NCBI RefSeq assembly: GCF_002837275.1
Contig: NZ_NXIF01000007.1
Location: 62,001 to 126,000, forward strand
Length of the DNA stretch: 64,000 nt
Origin: Malaciobacter halophilus
GTDB taxonomy: Bacteria > Campylobacterota > Campylobacteria > Campylobacterales > Arcobacteraceae
Direction of reading: 5' to 3'
Position numbers and translations under genes: made by a program
Notes under the pieces: generated by a model
The model's input: only the letters and a program-made list of their open reading frames with translations
Database searches by the model: none
What the model was told of the DNA's origin: nothing
Shown: one piece after another, positions 45,411 through 54,033 of the stretch
How the letters are laid out: each line of letters opens with the position of its first letter
How positions within the stretch are numbered: the first letter of the stretch is position 1

Positions 45411-47101
45411 ATGGACATTAGTACACAAGCACTTTATGCTGCATTACCAATTTTTATTGCAGCAGTATTGTTAGTTGGTCTTAGATTACCAGCAAAAAAA
45501 GCAATGCCAATAGTATATATTGCTACAGCGTTAGTAGCACTATTAGTTTGGGAGGTTACATTTAATAGAGTGTTAGCTTCAACAATTCAAGGTCTTCTTA
45601 TAACAGTTGCAGTTTTATGGATAATTTTTGGTGCAATATTACTTTTAAATACACTAAAACATTCAGGTGCAATTGCTGTAATCAGACAAGGTTTTAATAA
45701 TATTAGTCCTGATAGAAGAGTACAGGTTATTATTATTGCATGGTTGTTTGGTTCTTTTATAGAAGGAGCTTCAGGATTTGGTACGCCAGCAGCAATCGCA
45801 GCACCATTATTGTAGCAATTGGTTTTCCTGCTATGGCAGCTGTTATGGTTGGGATGATGATTCAAAGTACACCTGTATCATTTGGAGCAGTTGGAACACC
45901 TATTTTAATTGGAGTTAATAAAGGTTTAGATAGTGCAAGTATTAGTGCCACATTAGACTCTCTTGGGTCAAATTGGGAAGCATACTTAAGACTTATTACA
46001 TCTGAAGTTGCAATAGTTCATGCTATCACTGGAACACTTATTCCTTTATTTATGGTGATTATGTTAACTAGATTTTTTGGTAAAAATAAATCATGGACTG
46101 AGGGTTTAAATATTATTCCATTTGCAATCTTTGCAGGAGTTTGTTTTACTATTCCTTATGCATTAACAGGTATTTTCTTAGGTGCTGAATTTCCTTCTTT
46201 AATAGGAGCATTAGTTGGGCTTCCTATTGTTACATTTGCTGCTAAAAAAGGTTTTTTAATTCCAAAAAATACTTGGGATTTTGCACCTAAAGAGCAGTGG
46301 CCAGTTCATTGGGTAAGTAAATTAGAAATGAAACTTGACGCAATGACTGCAAAAGTTCCAATGTCTTTAACTAAAGCTTGGATTCCATATATTTTAGTTG
46401 CAGTTATCTTAGTTATCACAAGAGTAAGTGATGAAGCAAAAGCCTTTGTAAAATCAGTTGTAATTCCTTTTAAAGATATTTTAGGAGAAGGTTTAGGTTA
46501 TAGCATTGCTCCATTATATTTACCTGGTGGTATCTTAGTATTTGTAGTTTTATTAACATTCTTCCTTCACAAAATGGAATTCAAAGAGTTAAAAGAGGCA
46601 GTTTCTGAATCTTCAAAAGTTATGATAGGTGCGGGCTTTGTTTTAGTATTTACAATCCCACTTGTTAGAATCCTTATTAATTCAGGTATTAATGAGTCTG
46701 GATTTGATTCTATGCCAGTTGCAATGGCAAATTTTGTTGCATCATCAGTAGGAGATATATATCCTATGTTTGCCCCAATGATTGGAGCATTAGGAGCGTT
46801 TATTGCAGGAAGTAATACTGTATCAAATATGATGTTAAGTCAATTTCAATTTGGAGTTGCAGATGCTTTAGGTGTTTCAACTGCTTTTATGGTAGCTCTT
46901 CAAGCAGTTGGTGCAGCAGCTGGTAATATGATTGCAATTCATAATGTTGTAGCTGCATCTGCAACAGTTGGATTATTAGACCAAGAGGGAGAAACTTTAA
47001 GAAGAACAGTTATACCTACTATTTACTACTGTTTAATAGCTGGTATTTTAGGACTTATTGGAATGTACACATTAGGACTAACAGACCCACTTATGAAATA
47101 A
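45411..47101 (+). pseudogene. lctP: L-lactate permease with a single-base frameshift
   Basis: The LctP-family lactate:proton symporter would have 563 residues. Residues 1-134 (45411-45812) end at [12 protein letters not shown] followed at once by TAG (45813-45815); the conserved continuation [14 protein letters not shown] is read one base back (GTA at 45812-45814) and is open to 47101 with about ten more membrane segments. One missing base in TTATTG explains this. Everything else looks intact, so it is a recent mutation or a sequencing error. AAAGGAG precedes ATG 45411. Confidence 0.88.
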
Positions 47102-47125
47102 AAGAGGAAACTCCTCTTTTATTTT
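47097..47125 (+). terminator. terminator of lactate permease gene
   Basis: AATAAAAGAGGA (47097-47108) pairs with TCCTCTTTTATT (47112-47123), a 12-bp stem with a 3-nt loop, starting within the permease stop codon and followed by T-rich sequence. Confidence 0.88.
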
Positions 47126-47205
47126 ACTACAAAATTCTATTTATCTGAATTGACACAAACAATTTTTTGAAGTATACTAAAGTTAAATAATCTTAGGAGA
47201 TTATT

Positions 47206-48375
47206 ATGACTGGAACTATAAATGTTTCTATGAAAACAAAAATTTTAATTATTACTATATTTGTAGTTTTCTTTTTAGCTATTGCTTCTTTAATTGGAAC
47301 AATCATAACTATAAATTCAATAAACAAATCAAATATTGATGATTATAAACATGATATATATTTAAAAACACAAACAGAACTTCAAAATTATGTTCAAGTT
47401 ACAATTCAAACAATAGACTCTTTTTATCAAAGAACTTCACCTATTAAGATAAAAAAAGAGGTTCAAAAACATTTAACAGAACAGATGGGTTTACTTTTTT
47501 CTATTCTTGAAGATAACTATGAAGAGCATAAAAATAGTATGAGTAAAGAGAGTTTAAAAAAACATCTTTTAAAAACAATAAAAGCAGCAAAATATGGTAA
47601 AAATGGTTATTTTTGGGTAAATAATTTTGATGCTGTAATGTTGATGCATCCAATATTTCCAGATTTAAATCAGCAAAACTTAATGGAAAGAAAAGATGAA
47701 GATGGGAAGCAACTTTTTAAGGCTTTTGTTCATATTGCAAAGACACAAGATGAAGGTTTTGTTGACTATCTATGGCCAAAACCAGGCTTTGAAAAAGCAC
47801 AAGAGAAAATATCTTTTGTAAAGGTATTTAAACCTTTTAATTGGATAATTGGAACAGGTGATTATGTAGAAGATGTTACAAAAAAACTACAACAAGAAGC
47901 TATAAAAACTATTTCTGAAATAAGGTATGGTAAAAATGGTTATTTTTGGATAAATAATAGCGAACCTAAGATGATTACACATCCAATTTTTCCTAAATTA
48001 AATGGTAAAGATTTATCTACTTTTCAAGATAAAAATGGACAATATATTTTTAATGAGTTTGTAACTTTAGCAAATGAGAAAAAAGAGGGTGGACTAATTC
48101 TTTATATGTGGCCAAAGCCAAATGAACAACAAGCCAAACCAAAATTCTCTTATGTTCAAAAGTTTGAGCCTTGGGATTGGATAGTTGGAACAGGAGCTTA
48201 TATTGACGATGTTGAAGCAAAAATTAAAAAGATGGAAGAGAAATCCAAAAAAAGCTTACAAGTTGTTGTGATTATAAGTGCAGTAATTTTTATAATTGTT
48301 TTAATTGTGTTATCTTTAATAACTCTAGCTTTATCAACAAAAAGAGATAATAAAAATTTTGATGATGAGTATTAA
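47206..48375 (+). CDS. membrane protein with two cache domains and no output domain
   Basis: This 389-residue protein has membrane segment 1 (about 13-36), two tandem sCache_2-type units each with YGKNGYFWxNN (about 127-137 and 243-253), HPIFP and the closing WIIGTGDYVEDV or WIVGTGAYIDDV, then membrane segment 2 (about 346-371). Only about 15 residues follow, so there is no HAMP, MCP, kinase or GGDEF part. Cache units of this type often bind small organic acids. It lies 104 bp after lctP but behind its terminator. AGGAG precedes ATG. Confidence 0.85.
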   Translation: MTGTINVSMKTKILIITIFVVFFLAIASLIGTIITINSINKSNIDDYKHDIYLKTQTELQNYVQVTIQTIDSFYQRTSPIKIKKEVQKHLTEQMGLLFSILEDNYEEHKNSMSKESLKKHLLKTIKAAKYGKNGYFWVNNFDAVMLMHPIFPDLNQQNLMERKDEDGKQLFKAFVHIAKTQDEGFVDYLWPKPGFEKAQEKISFVKVFKPFNWIIGTGDYVEDVTKKLQQEAIKTISEIRYGKNGYFWINNSEPKMITHPIFPKLNGKDLSTFQDKNGQYIFNEFVTLANEKKEGGLILYMWPKPNEQQAKPKFSYVQKFEPWDWIVGTGAYIDDVEAKIKKMEEKSKKSLQVVVIISAVIFIIVLIVLSLITLALSTKRDNKNFDDEY

Positions 48376-48513
48376 TTTTTTGTATAAAATCTATATTTTT
48401 ATTATATAATATCACAAAAATTTGCAGTTTTATTATTAGTCGAATTTTATAATTTAAAAATAAATAATTTATGGTAATATCTAAACTATAAAGATATTAG
48501 TATTGAGGTGTTT

Positions 48514-48780
48514 ATGGATAAAGAGGATTTTGATAAGGCTGTTGATTTGTTTGGAATATTAACAAAAACTTCAAAAAAAGAGTTAAAACAGAAGTATTTA
48601 AAACTTTCAAAAAAGTATCATCCTGATATGCCAACAGGAAGTGAGCAGAAGTTTCAAGAGCTAAAACAATCTTATGAACTTTTGCTAGATTATATTGAAA
48701 ATTATAAATTTAGTTTTGAAGAAGAAGAGTTTAAACAGCAATATCCCTCTTTTACTAACTATAAAAATTGGAATATTTAA
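48514..48780 (+). CDS. small J-domain protein
   Basis: This is an 88-residue stand-alone J-domain with KKELKQKYLKLSKKYHPDMP (HPD at about 36-38) and then LKQSYELLLDYI. It lacks the G/F and zinc regions of DnaJ, so it is a specialised DnaK co-chaperone. I chose ATG 48514 because GAGG lies 6 bp upstream; GTG 48508 is an alternative. It is first of four closely spaced genes (gap 15 bp to the next). Confidence 0.83.
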   Translation: MDKEDFDKAVDLFGILTKTSKKELKQKYLKLSKKYHPDMPTGSEQKFQELKQSYELLLDYIENYKFSFEEEEFKQQYPSFTNYKNWNI

Positions 48781-48795
48781 ACATAGGAGTTTAAT

Positions 48796-49650
48796 ATGTT
48801 TGATAAAAAAATAGTAAAAGATATTGTTTTAAGTACATTAGTAGCAGATTCATACAGTTTAGGAGCTCATTGGGTTTATAATGAGAAACAACTTCAAACT
48901 TTAAATATAGACTGGAATGAGTTAAATGCTCCTTGTTCTATTTGGCATAAAGGTAAAATAGCAGGAGAATTTACCCATTATGGTGACCAAACTTTTTGGT
49001 TATATGATTTTTTAAAAGAGAAAGATAAGTTTGATATAAAAGCATATAGTTTATATTGGCTTGAAAAAGTACAAGCTTACAATGGTTATATTGATGCAGC
49101 AACAAGAAATAGTTTAGAGTTTATAAAAAATGAACAAATAAAAGGTTCTGATTCTACTGATTTATCAATTGTAGGAAGAGTTGCGCCACTATTATTAGTT
49201 AGTAATAATAAAAAAGAGTTTTTAGATAATGTTGAGCTATTTACAGCTTTAACCCATAATAGTTCAGAATCTTTAAATGCAAGTAAATTTTTTGCAAAAT
49301 TACTTTTGAAGGTATTAGATAAATGGGATATAAAAGAAGCAATTATACAATTAAAAGATGAATCAGATTTAGATATTCAAGAATATATTAAAAAAGCTTA
49401 TGATTCAAAAGATAAAGAGAGTTTTGAAGTAATAAGAGAGTTTGGTCCTGCTTGTGCGACAAGTGAAGGTTTTGCATCTGTGTTACATTTGTTATTTAAG
49501 TATGACAATTTAAAAGAGTTATTAATACAAAATGCTAAAGCTGGTGGCGACTCTAGTGCAAGAGGTATGGTAGCAGCTATGATTTTTTCAGCTAAGTACG
49601 GCTTAAAAGATATTCCAAAATCATGGTTAAAAATAAAGGTAGTAATATAA
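48796..49650 (+). CDS. ADP-ribosylglycohydrolase-family protein, divergent metal site
   Basis: This 284-residue ARH-fold protein has LVADSYSLGAHWVYN (about 16-30; the position of GDAxGxPxE in ARH), HYGDQTFWLYDFL, and the C-terminal AKAGGDSSARGMVAAMIF (about 247-264), where active ARH proteins have GGDTDT. The second metal-binding Asp is thus missing, as in the crystallin-J1-like branch, so ADP-ribose cleavage is uncertain. AGGAG lies before ATG; the next gene starts 3 bp after its stop. Confidence 0.82.
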   Translation: MFDKKIVKDIVLSTLVADSYSLGAHWVYNEKQLQTLNIDWNELNAPCSIWHKGKIAGEFTHYGDQTFWLYDFLKEKDKFDIKAYSLYWLEKVQAYNGYIDAATRNSLEFIKNEQIKGSDSTDLSIVGRVAPLLLVSNNKKEFLDNVELFTALTHNSSESLNASKFFAKLLLKVLDKWDIKEAIIQLKDESDLDIQEYIKKAYDSKDKESFEVIREFGPACATSEGFASVLHLLFKYDNLKELLIQNAKAGGDSSARGMVAAMIFSAKYGLKDIPKSWLKIKVVI

Positions 49651-49653
49651 AAG

Positions 49654-50064
49654 ATGAGAAGAATTACAAATTTTTACAAGGATAAATTCTATATTGAGAT
49701 TATAGTAGCAACAGTTTTATTTATTATAGCTATTTCTATGGATAAATTGATGGATTTTATTATCTATATGCTTTATTTTATAATTTTCTTAGAAATAGTA
49801 AGAGCTGTTATTAATTTTGTAAGAGAACAAAGAGTTGTATTAAGTATCTTAGTTGATGCATTTATTATCTTAACATTAAGAGAGTTTATTGTAAATGTTG
49901 TAAAAGTAAATACAGAAGATTTAACATCAGTAGATGCTTTGTTATCAAGTCCTGTAAATTTTAATATTATGATTTTATCAGTAGTAATTATATTTTTACT
50001 TTTAGTTAGATATTTATCAATTAAAAGTTCTCCTCAAAACTTACTAAAAGAGCATGAAGAGTAA
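49654..50064 (+). CDS. PsiE-like membrane protein
   Basis: This 136-residue protein has four hydrophobic segments (about 12-32, 35-52, 62-84, 103-122) and the conserved VDAFIILTLREFIVNV between the third and fourth region, as in the phosphate-starvation-inducible PsiE family. No function is established for the family. Embedded in the operon with gaps of 3 and 2 bp. Confidence 0.78.
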   Translation: MRRITNFYKDKFYIEIIVATVLFIIAISMDKLMDFIIYMLYFIIFLEIVRAVINFVREQRVVLSILVDAFIILTLREFIVNVVKVNTEDLTSVDALLSSPVNFNIMILSVVIIFLLLVRYLSIKSSPQNLLKEHEE

Positions 50065-50066
50065 AG

Positions 50067-50948
50067 ATGTTCATTAGTTACGATGAACCTTTATATAGGC
50101 CTCCTGCTGAGGCCTATTCTTTTATACTTCAAGTGACATTAGGTTGTAGTTTTAATAAATGTAGTTTTTGTAGTATGTATGAAACAAAAAAGTTTAAAAT
50201 AAGAAGTATAGATGAAATTTTAACTGATATAAAAATATATGCAAAATATAATAAAAGTGCAAAAAGAGTCTTTTTAGCAGATGGTGATGCTTTAGCTTTA
50301 CCAACTAAAAAGCTTATTGAAATTTTAAATCTTTTAAATGAGTATTTTCCAAAATTAAGAAGAGTTTCTATTTATGCATCTGCATTTAATTTGTATGATA
50401 AAACGCTAGAAGAGTTAAAACTATTAAGAAGTAAAAAGTTAAGTTTAATCTATTATGGAATAGAAACAGGAAGTTATGAACTTCTAAAAAAGATTAAAAA
50501 GCCAATAACAAATGATAAGATGATAAGTGGTTTAAATAAAGCAAGCAATGCAAATATGAAGATTTCTGCAACAGTTGTTTTAGGTATTGGTGGTAAAAAA
50601 TATAGTAAAGAGCATATTTTACATACTTCAAATATAATAAATAATACAAATATAACTTATCTTTCTACTTTACAGCTTATGCTAGATAATAGTTCTATAA
50701 ATGGTTTTTATAAGGGCTTTGATAATGATTTTGAGCCTTTAGATGATATTGAAATGTTAAAAGAGCAAAAATCTTTTATTTCTAGTTTAAATCCAAAAAA
50801 TGCAGTTATATTTCGTTCAAATCATGCTTCTAATAGTTTTGCTTTAGCTGGAACTTTACCTAAAGATAAAGAAAAATTAATAAAAGAGTTAAGTTTAGTA
50901 ATAAAGGCTCAAAAGCCCATAATTCCAAACTTTTTACGTGGTTTTTAG
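50067..50948 (+). CDS. radical SAM protein with C-x4-C-x2-C motif
   Basis: This 293-residue protein has LGCSFNKCSFCSMYETKKFKI near 25-45. The cluster Cys are spaced C-x4-C-x2-C rather than the standard C-x3-C-x2-C, which fits a COG1032-like group I know with GCSxNKCxFC. Later segments RVFLADGDALALP, YYGIETGSYELL and KISATVVLGIGG match the SAM barrel. The substrate is unknown. Last of the J-domain/ARH/PsiE-like operon. Confidence 0.85.
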   Translation: MFISYDEPLYRPPAEAYSFILQVTLGCSFNKCSFCSMYETKKFKIRSIDEILTDIKIYAKYNKSAKRVFLADGDALALPTKKLIEILNLLNEYFPKLRRVSIYASAFNLYDKTLEELKLLRSKKLSLIYYGIETGSYELLKKIKKPITNDKMISGLNKASNANMKISATVVLGIGGKKYSKEHILHTSNIINNTNITYLSTLQLMLDNSSINGFYKGFDNDFEPLDDIEMLKEQKSFISSLNPKNAVIFRSNHASNSFALAGTLPKDKEKLIKELSLVIKAQKPIIPNFLRGF

Positions 50949-50991
50949 TGTAAGTTTAAAAAAAATTTAAAAAAAATCTTTCATTTTGGAT

Positions 50992-51018
50992 AAAAACTAT
51001 CTAAAAAAACAGTTTTTT
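50992..51018 (+). terminator. weak terminator after radical SAM gene
   Basis: AAAAACT and AGTTTTT form a 7-bp stem with a 12-nt loop and a short T-run, 43 bp after the gene. It is AT-only apart from one pair. Confidence 0.4.
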
Positions 51019-51022
51019 ATTG

Positions 51023-51028
51023 TATAAT
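51023..51028 (+). promoter_or_regulatory. -10 box of the RRM gene, long leader
   Basis: TATAAT, 110 bp before the RRM gene start, would give a leader of about 100 nt. Within it GTTAT and ATAAC (about 51091-51118) can pair around AAGGGCG. Long leaders are usual for RRM and cold-shock genes. Confidence 0.45.
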
Positions 51029-51138
51029 CAAATTACTAATATATTTAATGTACCTATACTGGCAATATCTATATTCCCAAATATGAATAAAGTTATGTAA
51101 AGGGCGTTAATTATATAACAATAAAAGGAAAAGAAAAA

Positions 51139-51417
51139 ATGCAAATTTACGTTGGGAATATGTCTTATGGGACTACAGAAGAGAGTTTAAGAGCACTATT
51201 TGCTCAGTATGGAGAAGTTAGTTCTGTTAAAATTATTACTGATAGAGAGACTGGAAGAGCAAAAGGTTTTGGATTCATTGGAATGGAAGACAATACTGCT
51301 GGACAAAGTGCTATTGATGAATTAAATGGGAAAGAATTCGAAGGAAGAACTCTTAAAATCAATGAGGCTAGACCAAGAGAAGAGAGACCAAAAAGAAACT
51401 TTAATAATAGATTTTAA
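51139..51417 (+). CDS. single-RRM RNA-binding protein
   Basis: This 92-residue protein is essentially one RNA recognition motif: RNP2 IYVGNM (3-8), RNP1 KGFGFIGM (about 47-54) with the aromatic residues that stack on RNA intact, and a short Arg-rich tail (RPREERPKRNFNNRF). Bacterial members are often cold-induced. It has AAAGGAAAAG upstream, its own promoter and a strong terminator. Confidence 0.95.
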   Translation: MQIYVGNMSYGTTEESLRALFAQYGEVSSVKIITDRETGRAKGFGFIGMEDNTAGQSAIDELNGKEFEGRTLKINEARPREERPKRNFNNRF

Positions 51418-51448
51418 TTAAATCAATTATTTTAAAGCTTAGAGTCTT

Positions 51449-51485
51449 AAAGGGGATGAAAGGTTATCTTTCATCCCTTTTTTTA
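51449..51485. terminator. terminator between RRM gene and xth
   Basis: GGGATGAAAG (51453-51462) pairs with CTTTCATCCC (51468-51477), flanked by AAA/TTT, followed by seven T. It ends the RRM transcript and, with A-rich 5' flank, can also serve xth on the minus strand. Confidence 0.92.
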
Positions 51486-52268
51486 TAGTTCAATTTCTAT
51501 ACCAATAGGGCAGTGGTCACTTCCCATATAATCATCTAAAATAAAAGCATCTTTAATGTTATGTTTTAAATCTTCACTTACATAAAAATAGTCAATTCTC
51601 CAGCCAACATTATTTGCTCTTGCATTTGCTCTATAGCTCCACCAGCTATATTTGTCTTTTATTTGACCATTGATTAGTCTAAAAGTATCAATATATCCAT
51701 GTTCTAAGAACTTTGTAATCCATTCTCTTTCCATAGGTAAAAAACCTGATGTTTTTTCATTCGCTTTTGGTCTTGCAATATCAATCTGTGTATGTGCTGT
51801 ATTAACATCACCACAAACTATAATAGAAAATCCATCTTCTCTTAGTTTTTGACAATAGTTTAAAAATCTATCATAAAATTGCATTTTATAATCCAATCTT
51901 TCATCTGAACTTTGTCCATTTGGAAAATATACATTAAAATATGCAATCTTTTTATTATTAAAATTAAAATGTGCTTCGTTTATTCTTCCTTCTTTTAGCA
52001 CATCTACTTCTAAGCAATTATCACTAAAAAAAGGTTCAATCTGACTATAAAGTGCAGTTCCTGAACGTCCTTTAATACTACAAGGATTTATATGCTTAAA
52101 TTTATACTCTTTTTCAAATATTGATTTAGGGATTTGATTCTCTTCTGCTTTAATCTCTTGTAATCCTAAAATATCAACATCTTGTTTATCTATCCATTTT
52201 AAAGCCTCTTTTCTATCTACGGCTCTAATTCCATTTACATTCCACGAAATAAATCTATATTTTTGCAT
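51483..52268 (-). CDS. xth: exodeoxyribonuclease III
   Basis: This AP endonuclease/3' exonuclease acts in base-excision repair. The 261-residue protein has the metal-site motifs SWNVNGIRAV (8-17), LQEIKAEENQIP (about 36-47, Glu ligand), GDVNTAHTQIDIA (about 151-163) and the terminal SDHCPIGIEI (catalytic Asp-His). Normal length. It is monocistronic or leads into nothing; its 3' end touches the RRM terminator. Confidence 0.96.
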   Translation of the reverse strand: MQKYRFISWNVNGIRAVDRKEALKWIDKQDVDILGLQEIKAEENQIPKSIFEKEYKFKHINPCSIKGRSGTALYSQIEPFFSDNCLEVDVLKEGRINEAHFNFNNKKIAYFNVYFPNGQSSDERLDYKMQFYDRFLNYCQKLREDGFSIIVCGDVNTAHTQIDIARPKANEKTSGFLPMEREWITKFLEHGYIDTFRLINGQIKDKYSWWSYRANARANNVGWRIDYFYVSEDLKHNIKDAFILDDYMGSDHCPIGIEIEL

Positions 52269-52293
52269 TTAATTCCTTATTTTGTTTAATATA

Positions 52294-52536
52294 TTACTTG
52301 TTATTGCTTTTATTACTACTGTTTTTTTGTTTAGTATTTTTACTTTTTTCATCTTTTTTTATCTGTTTTGTTTGTTTTGAAAAACTATTAAAAGAGTTAT
52401 TAAAAGATGAAGTTGTTTTTTTATTATTATCACCAAGTAAGGAGTCACCTTTGCCTCCATGCATATCAATTTTGCCATAAGTATTAGCAAAACTAAGCAT
52501 TGAAATACTAAGGATTAAAAGTATTGATTTTTTCAT
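52294..52536 (-). CDS. small exported basic protein, function unknown
   Basis: This 80-residue protein has a signal peptide (about 1-17, LSFA) and a mature chain that is low-complexity, rich in Lys, Ser and Asn (KQTKQIKKDEKSKNTKQK), probably disordered. GKIDMHGGKGDSLLGDN is the only distinctive segment. Its start overlaps the upstream gene by 29 bp. No known domain. Confidence 0.65.
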   Translation of the reverse strand: MKKSILLILSISMLSFANTYGKIDMHGGKGDSLLGDNNKKTTSSFNNSFNSFSKQTKQIKKDEKSKNTKQKNSSNKSNNK

Positions 52537-52777
52537 TTTTTCTTTTCCTTAAATTTTTGAATATTCCATAGATTGTAATAGCAATCCAGAATACTTCAAT
52601 TATAAAAGAACCAAGATTAAAATGAACACATAGTGAGATAAGTAATAGTATAGCACCAACTAAATTTAATATTTGATATTGAATTGAATGTATATCATAT
52701 TTGTCTAGTTGCAAAAATAGATATGCAGCTACTACAAAAGACATCCCAACAAAGCCTATCCATTGAAAAATATCCAT
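52508..52777 (-). CDS. small membrane protein of the CBU_0592-like type
   Basis: This 89-residue protein has three hydrophobic segments. The pattern WIGFVGMSFVVAAYLFLQLD, then YQILNLVGAILLLISL, matches small membrane proteins of the CBU_0592-like group, function unknown. AAAGGAG precedes ATG. It is upstream of, and overlaps, the exported basic protein, so the two are coupled. Confidence 0.75.
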   Translation of the reverse strand: MDIFQWIGFVGMSFVVAAYLFLQLDKYDIHSIQYQILNLVGAILLLISLCVHFNLGSFIIEVFWIAITIYGIFKNLRKRKNEKINTFNP

Positions 52778-52885
52778 TATACTCCTTTATTAATTCTTTA
52801 TAAAAAAAAACTATTAATAAATATTTTTTTATATCACATAAAAATTATTTTCTATAATTGCAAAATATTTAATTTAGGATTTTTT

Positions 52886-53344
52886 TTGAAACTCATTATT
52901 TTACTATTTTTAGCTTTATTAAATGTAAATGCGAACTCTAACAGTTTCAATAAAATAGCTATGAATGCAAACTTTTATATTTTTCAAGGTAAAAATAAAA
53001 CAGAAAATTTAAACTTTAAATACAATATGAATCTATATCATGATGTAAAAGAAGATTTTGTATCAAGTGCATACTGTTTTTTTGCTTCTAAAACTGAACT
53101 TAAATTCAATTCAAAAGATAAATCAAAATATAAAATCTGTTTAAAATCAAATAATAAAGTATTTGTTTATATTTTAAATAAAAATAATAGATATAGTAAA
53201 AGTGATGACTTTAAAGCTATTATTAATGATATTAACTTAAATATTAAAAAAGACAAAAAAAGTTGTCATGCAAATGCTAACTCTTACCTTACAGTACAAA
53301 ATAGAATAAATAGATGTCTAAAACATATAAATAAAAAGTCCTAA
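52886..53344 (+). CDS. exported protein of unknown function
   Basis: This is a 152-residue protein from a TTG start at 52886, chosen because AGGA lies 6 bp upstream and the first 18 residues (MKLIILLFLALLNVNA) then form a clean signal peptide; an upstream ATG at 52763 would overlap the divergent gene. The mature part has three Cys after the signal (for example SAYCFF, KICLK, KSCHANA, NRCLKH), so disulfides are likely in the periplasm. No domain recognised. Monocistronic. Confidence 0.65.
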   Translation: MKLIILLFLALLNVNANSNSFNKIAMNANFYIFQGKNKTENLNFKYNMNLYHDVKEDFVSSAYCFFASKTELKFNSKDKSKYKICLKSNNKVFVYILNKNNRYSKSDDFKAIINDINLNIKKDKKSCHANANSYLTVQNRINRCLKHINKKS

Positions 53345-53400
53345 CTTTATTATTTTTATGAAATTTTAAGAACAAAACATATAAAATCTACATTTTAAAA

Positions 53401-53457
53401 TTAAGCGATTTCCAAGGTTTGGAACGACAATTATGCTATTCTTGTCATGTGCTTTAA
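53401..53457 (+). promoter_or_regulatory. candidate three-way-junction leader before the desulfidase operon
   Basis: TTAAGC (53401-53406) can pair with GCTTTAA (53451-53457, one bulge) and enclose TTCCAA-ggt-TTGGAA (53410-53424) and GACAA-n11-TTGTC (53426-53446). The junction strands are GAT, C and ATGT. This is the layout of a compact riboswitch, but it matches no family I know. It ends 24 bp before the start at 53482. Confidence 0.4.
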
Positions 53458-53481
53458 AAACTAATATTAATAAGGTTTTTT

Positions 53482-54033
53482 ATGCACCGAAATAAAAAAA
53501 TTCTTCTTTTAAGTCACTGTATTTTTAATGTAAACTCAAAAGTAAATAAAATTGCTAATTATGGTGGTTGTTTACAAGAACTTGTAACTCCTTTAATACA
53601 AAAAGGTTATGGCTTTATTCAACTTCCTTGTCCTGAATTACTATCTTATGGTGTAAAAAGGTGGGGACAAGTTAAGCAGCAGTTTGATACTCCTTATTTT
53701 CGTAAACATTGCGAAACTTTACTAGAACCAATTATTCAACAATTACTTGATTATACTAATAATAATTATGAAATCTCTGGATGTATTGGAGTTGATGGTA
53801 GTCCTAGTTGTGGAATTAATCATACTTGTAAAGCTTGCAATTGGGAAGGTGAGATTGATGAAAACTTCTCTTTAGAAAATATTTTAAATTCATTAAATAA
53901 AGTGGAAGAAAAAGGTGTTTTTATGGAGGTTTTTGAAAACTTATTAATTGAAAATAGACTTCATTTAGATTTTTACGCAATAAATGAAGCTAACCCAACT
54001 GCCTCAGTGCAGAATATACTTAAGGAATTATAA
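53482..54033 (+). CDS. TudS/DUF523-related putative desulfidase
   Basis: This 183-residue protein resembles DUF523/TudS-type proteins, which carry an iron-sulfur cluster and remove sulfur from thiouracil. Visible Cys motifs are LLLSHCIFNVNSK (Cys13), QLPCPELLSYG (about 48-58), GCIGVDGSPSCGI (about 99-111) and CKAC. It is the first gene of a three-gene unit with an amino-acid-type ABC binding protein and permease; overlap of one base with the next. A sulfur-containing substrate for the importer is a reasonable inference. Confidence 0.78.
   Translation: MHRNKKILLLSHCIFNVNSKVNKIANYGGCLQELVTPLIQKGYGFIQLPCPELLSYGVKRWGQVKQQFDTPYFRKHCETLLEPIIQQLLDYTNNNYEISGCIGVDGSPSCGINHTCKACNWEGEIDENFSLENILNSLNKVEEKGVFMEVFENLLIENRLHLDFYAINEANPTASVQNILKEL

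Noticed and set aside
45798-45816. Programmed -1 frameshift in the lactate permease gene
   Set aside because: The site A-TTA-TTG is not an X-XXY-YYZ slippery heptamer and no clear downstream stem was seen; a one-base deletion is simpler.
53419-53438. Possible sigma-54 promoter (TTGGAACG ... TATGCT) before the desulfidase gene
   Set aside because: GG and GC are separated by 12 bp, not the required 10, and the -12 element lacks TTGC.
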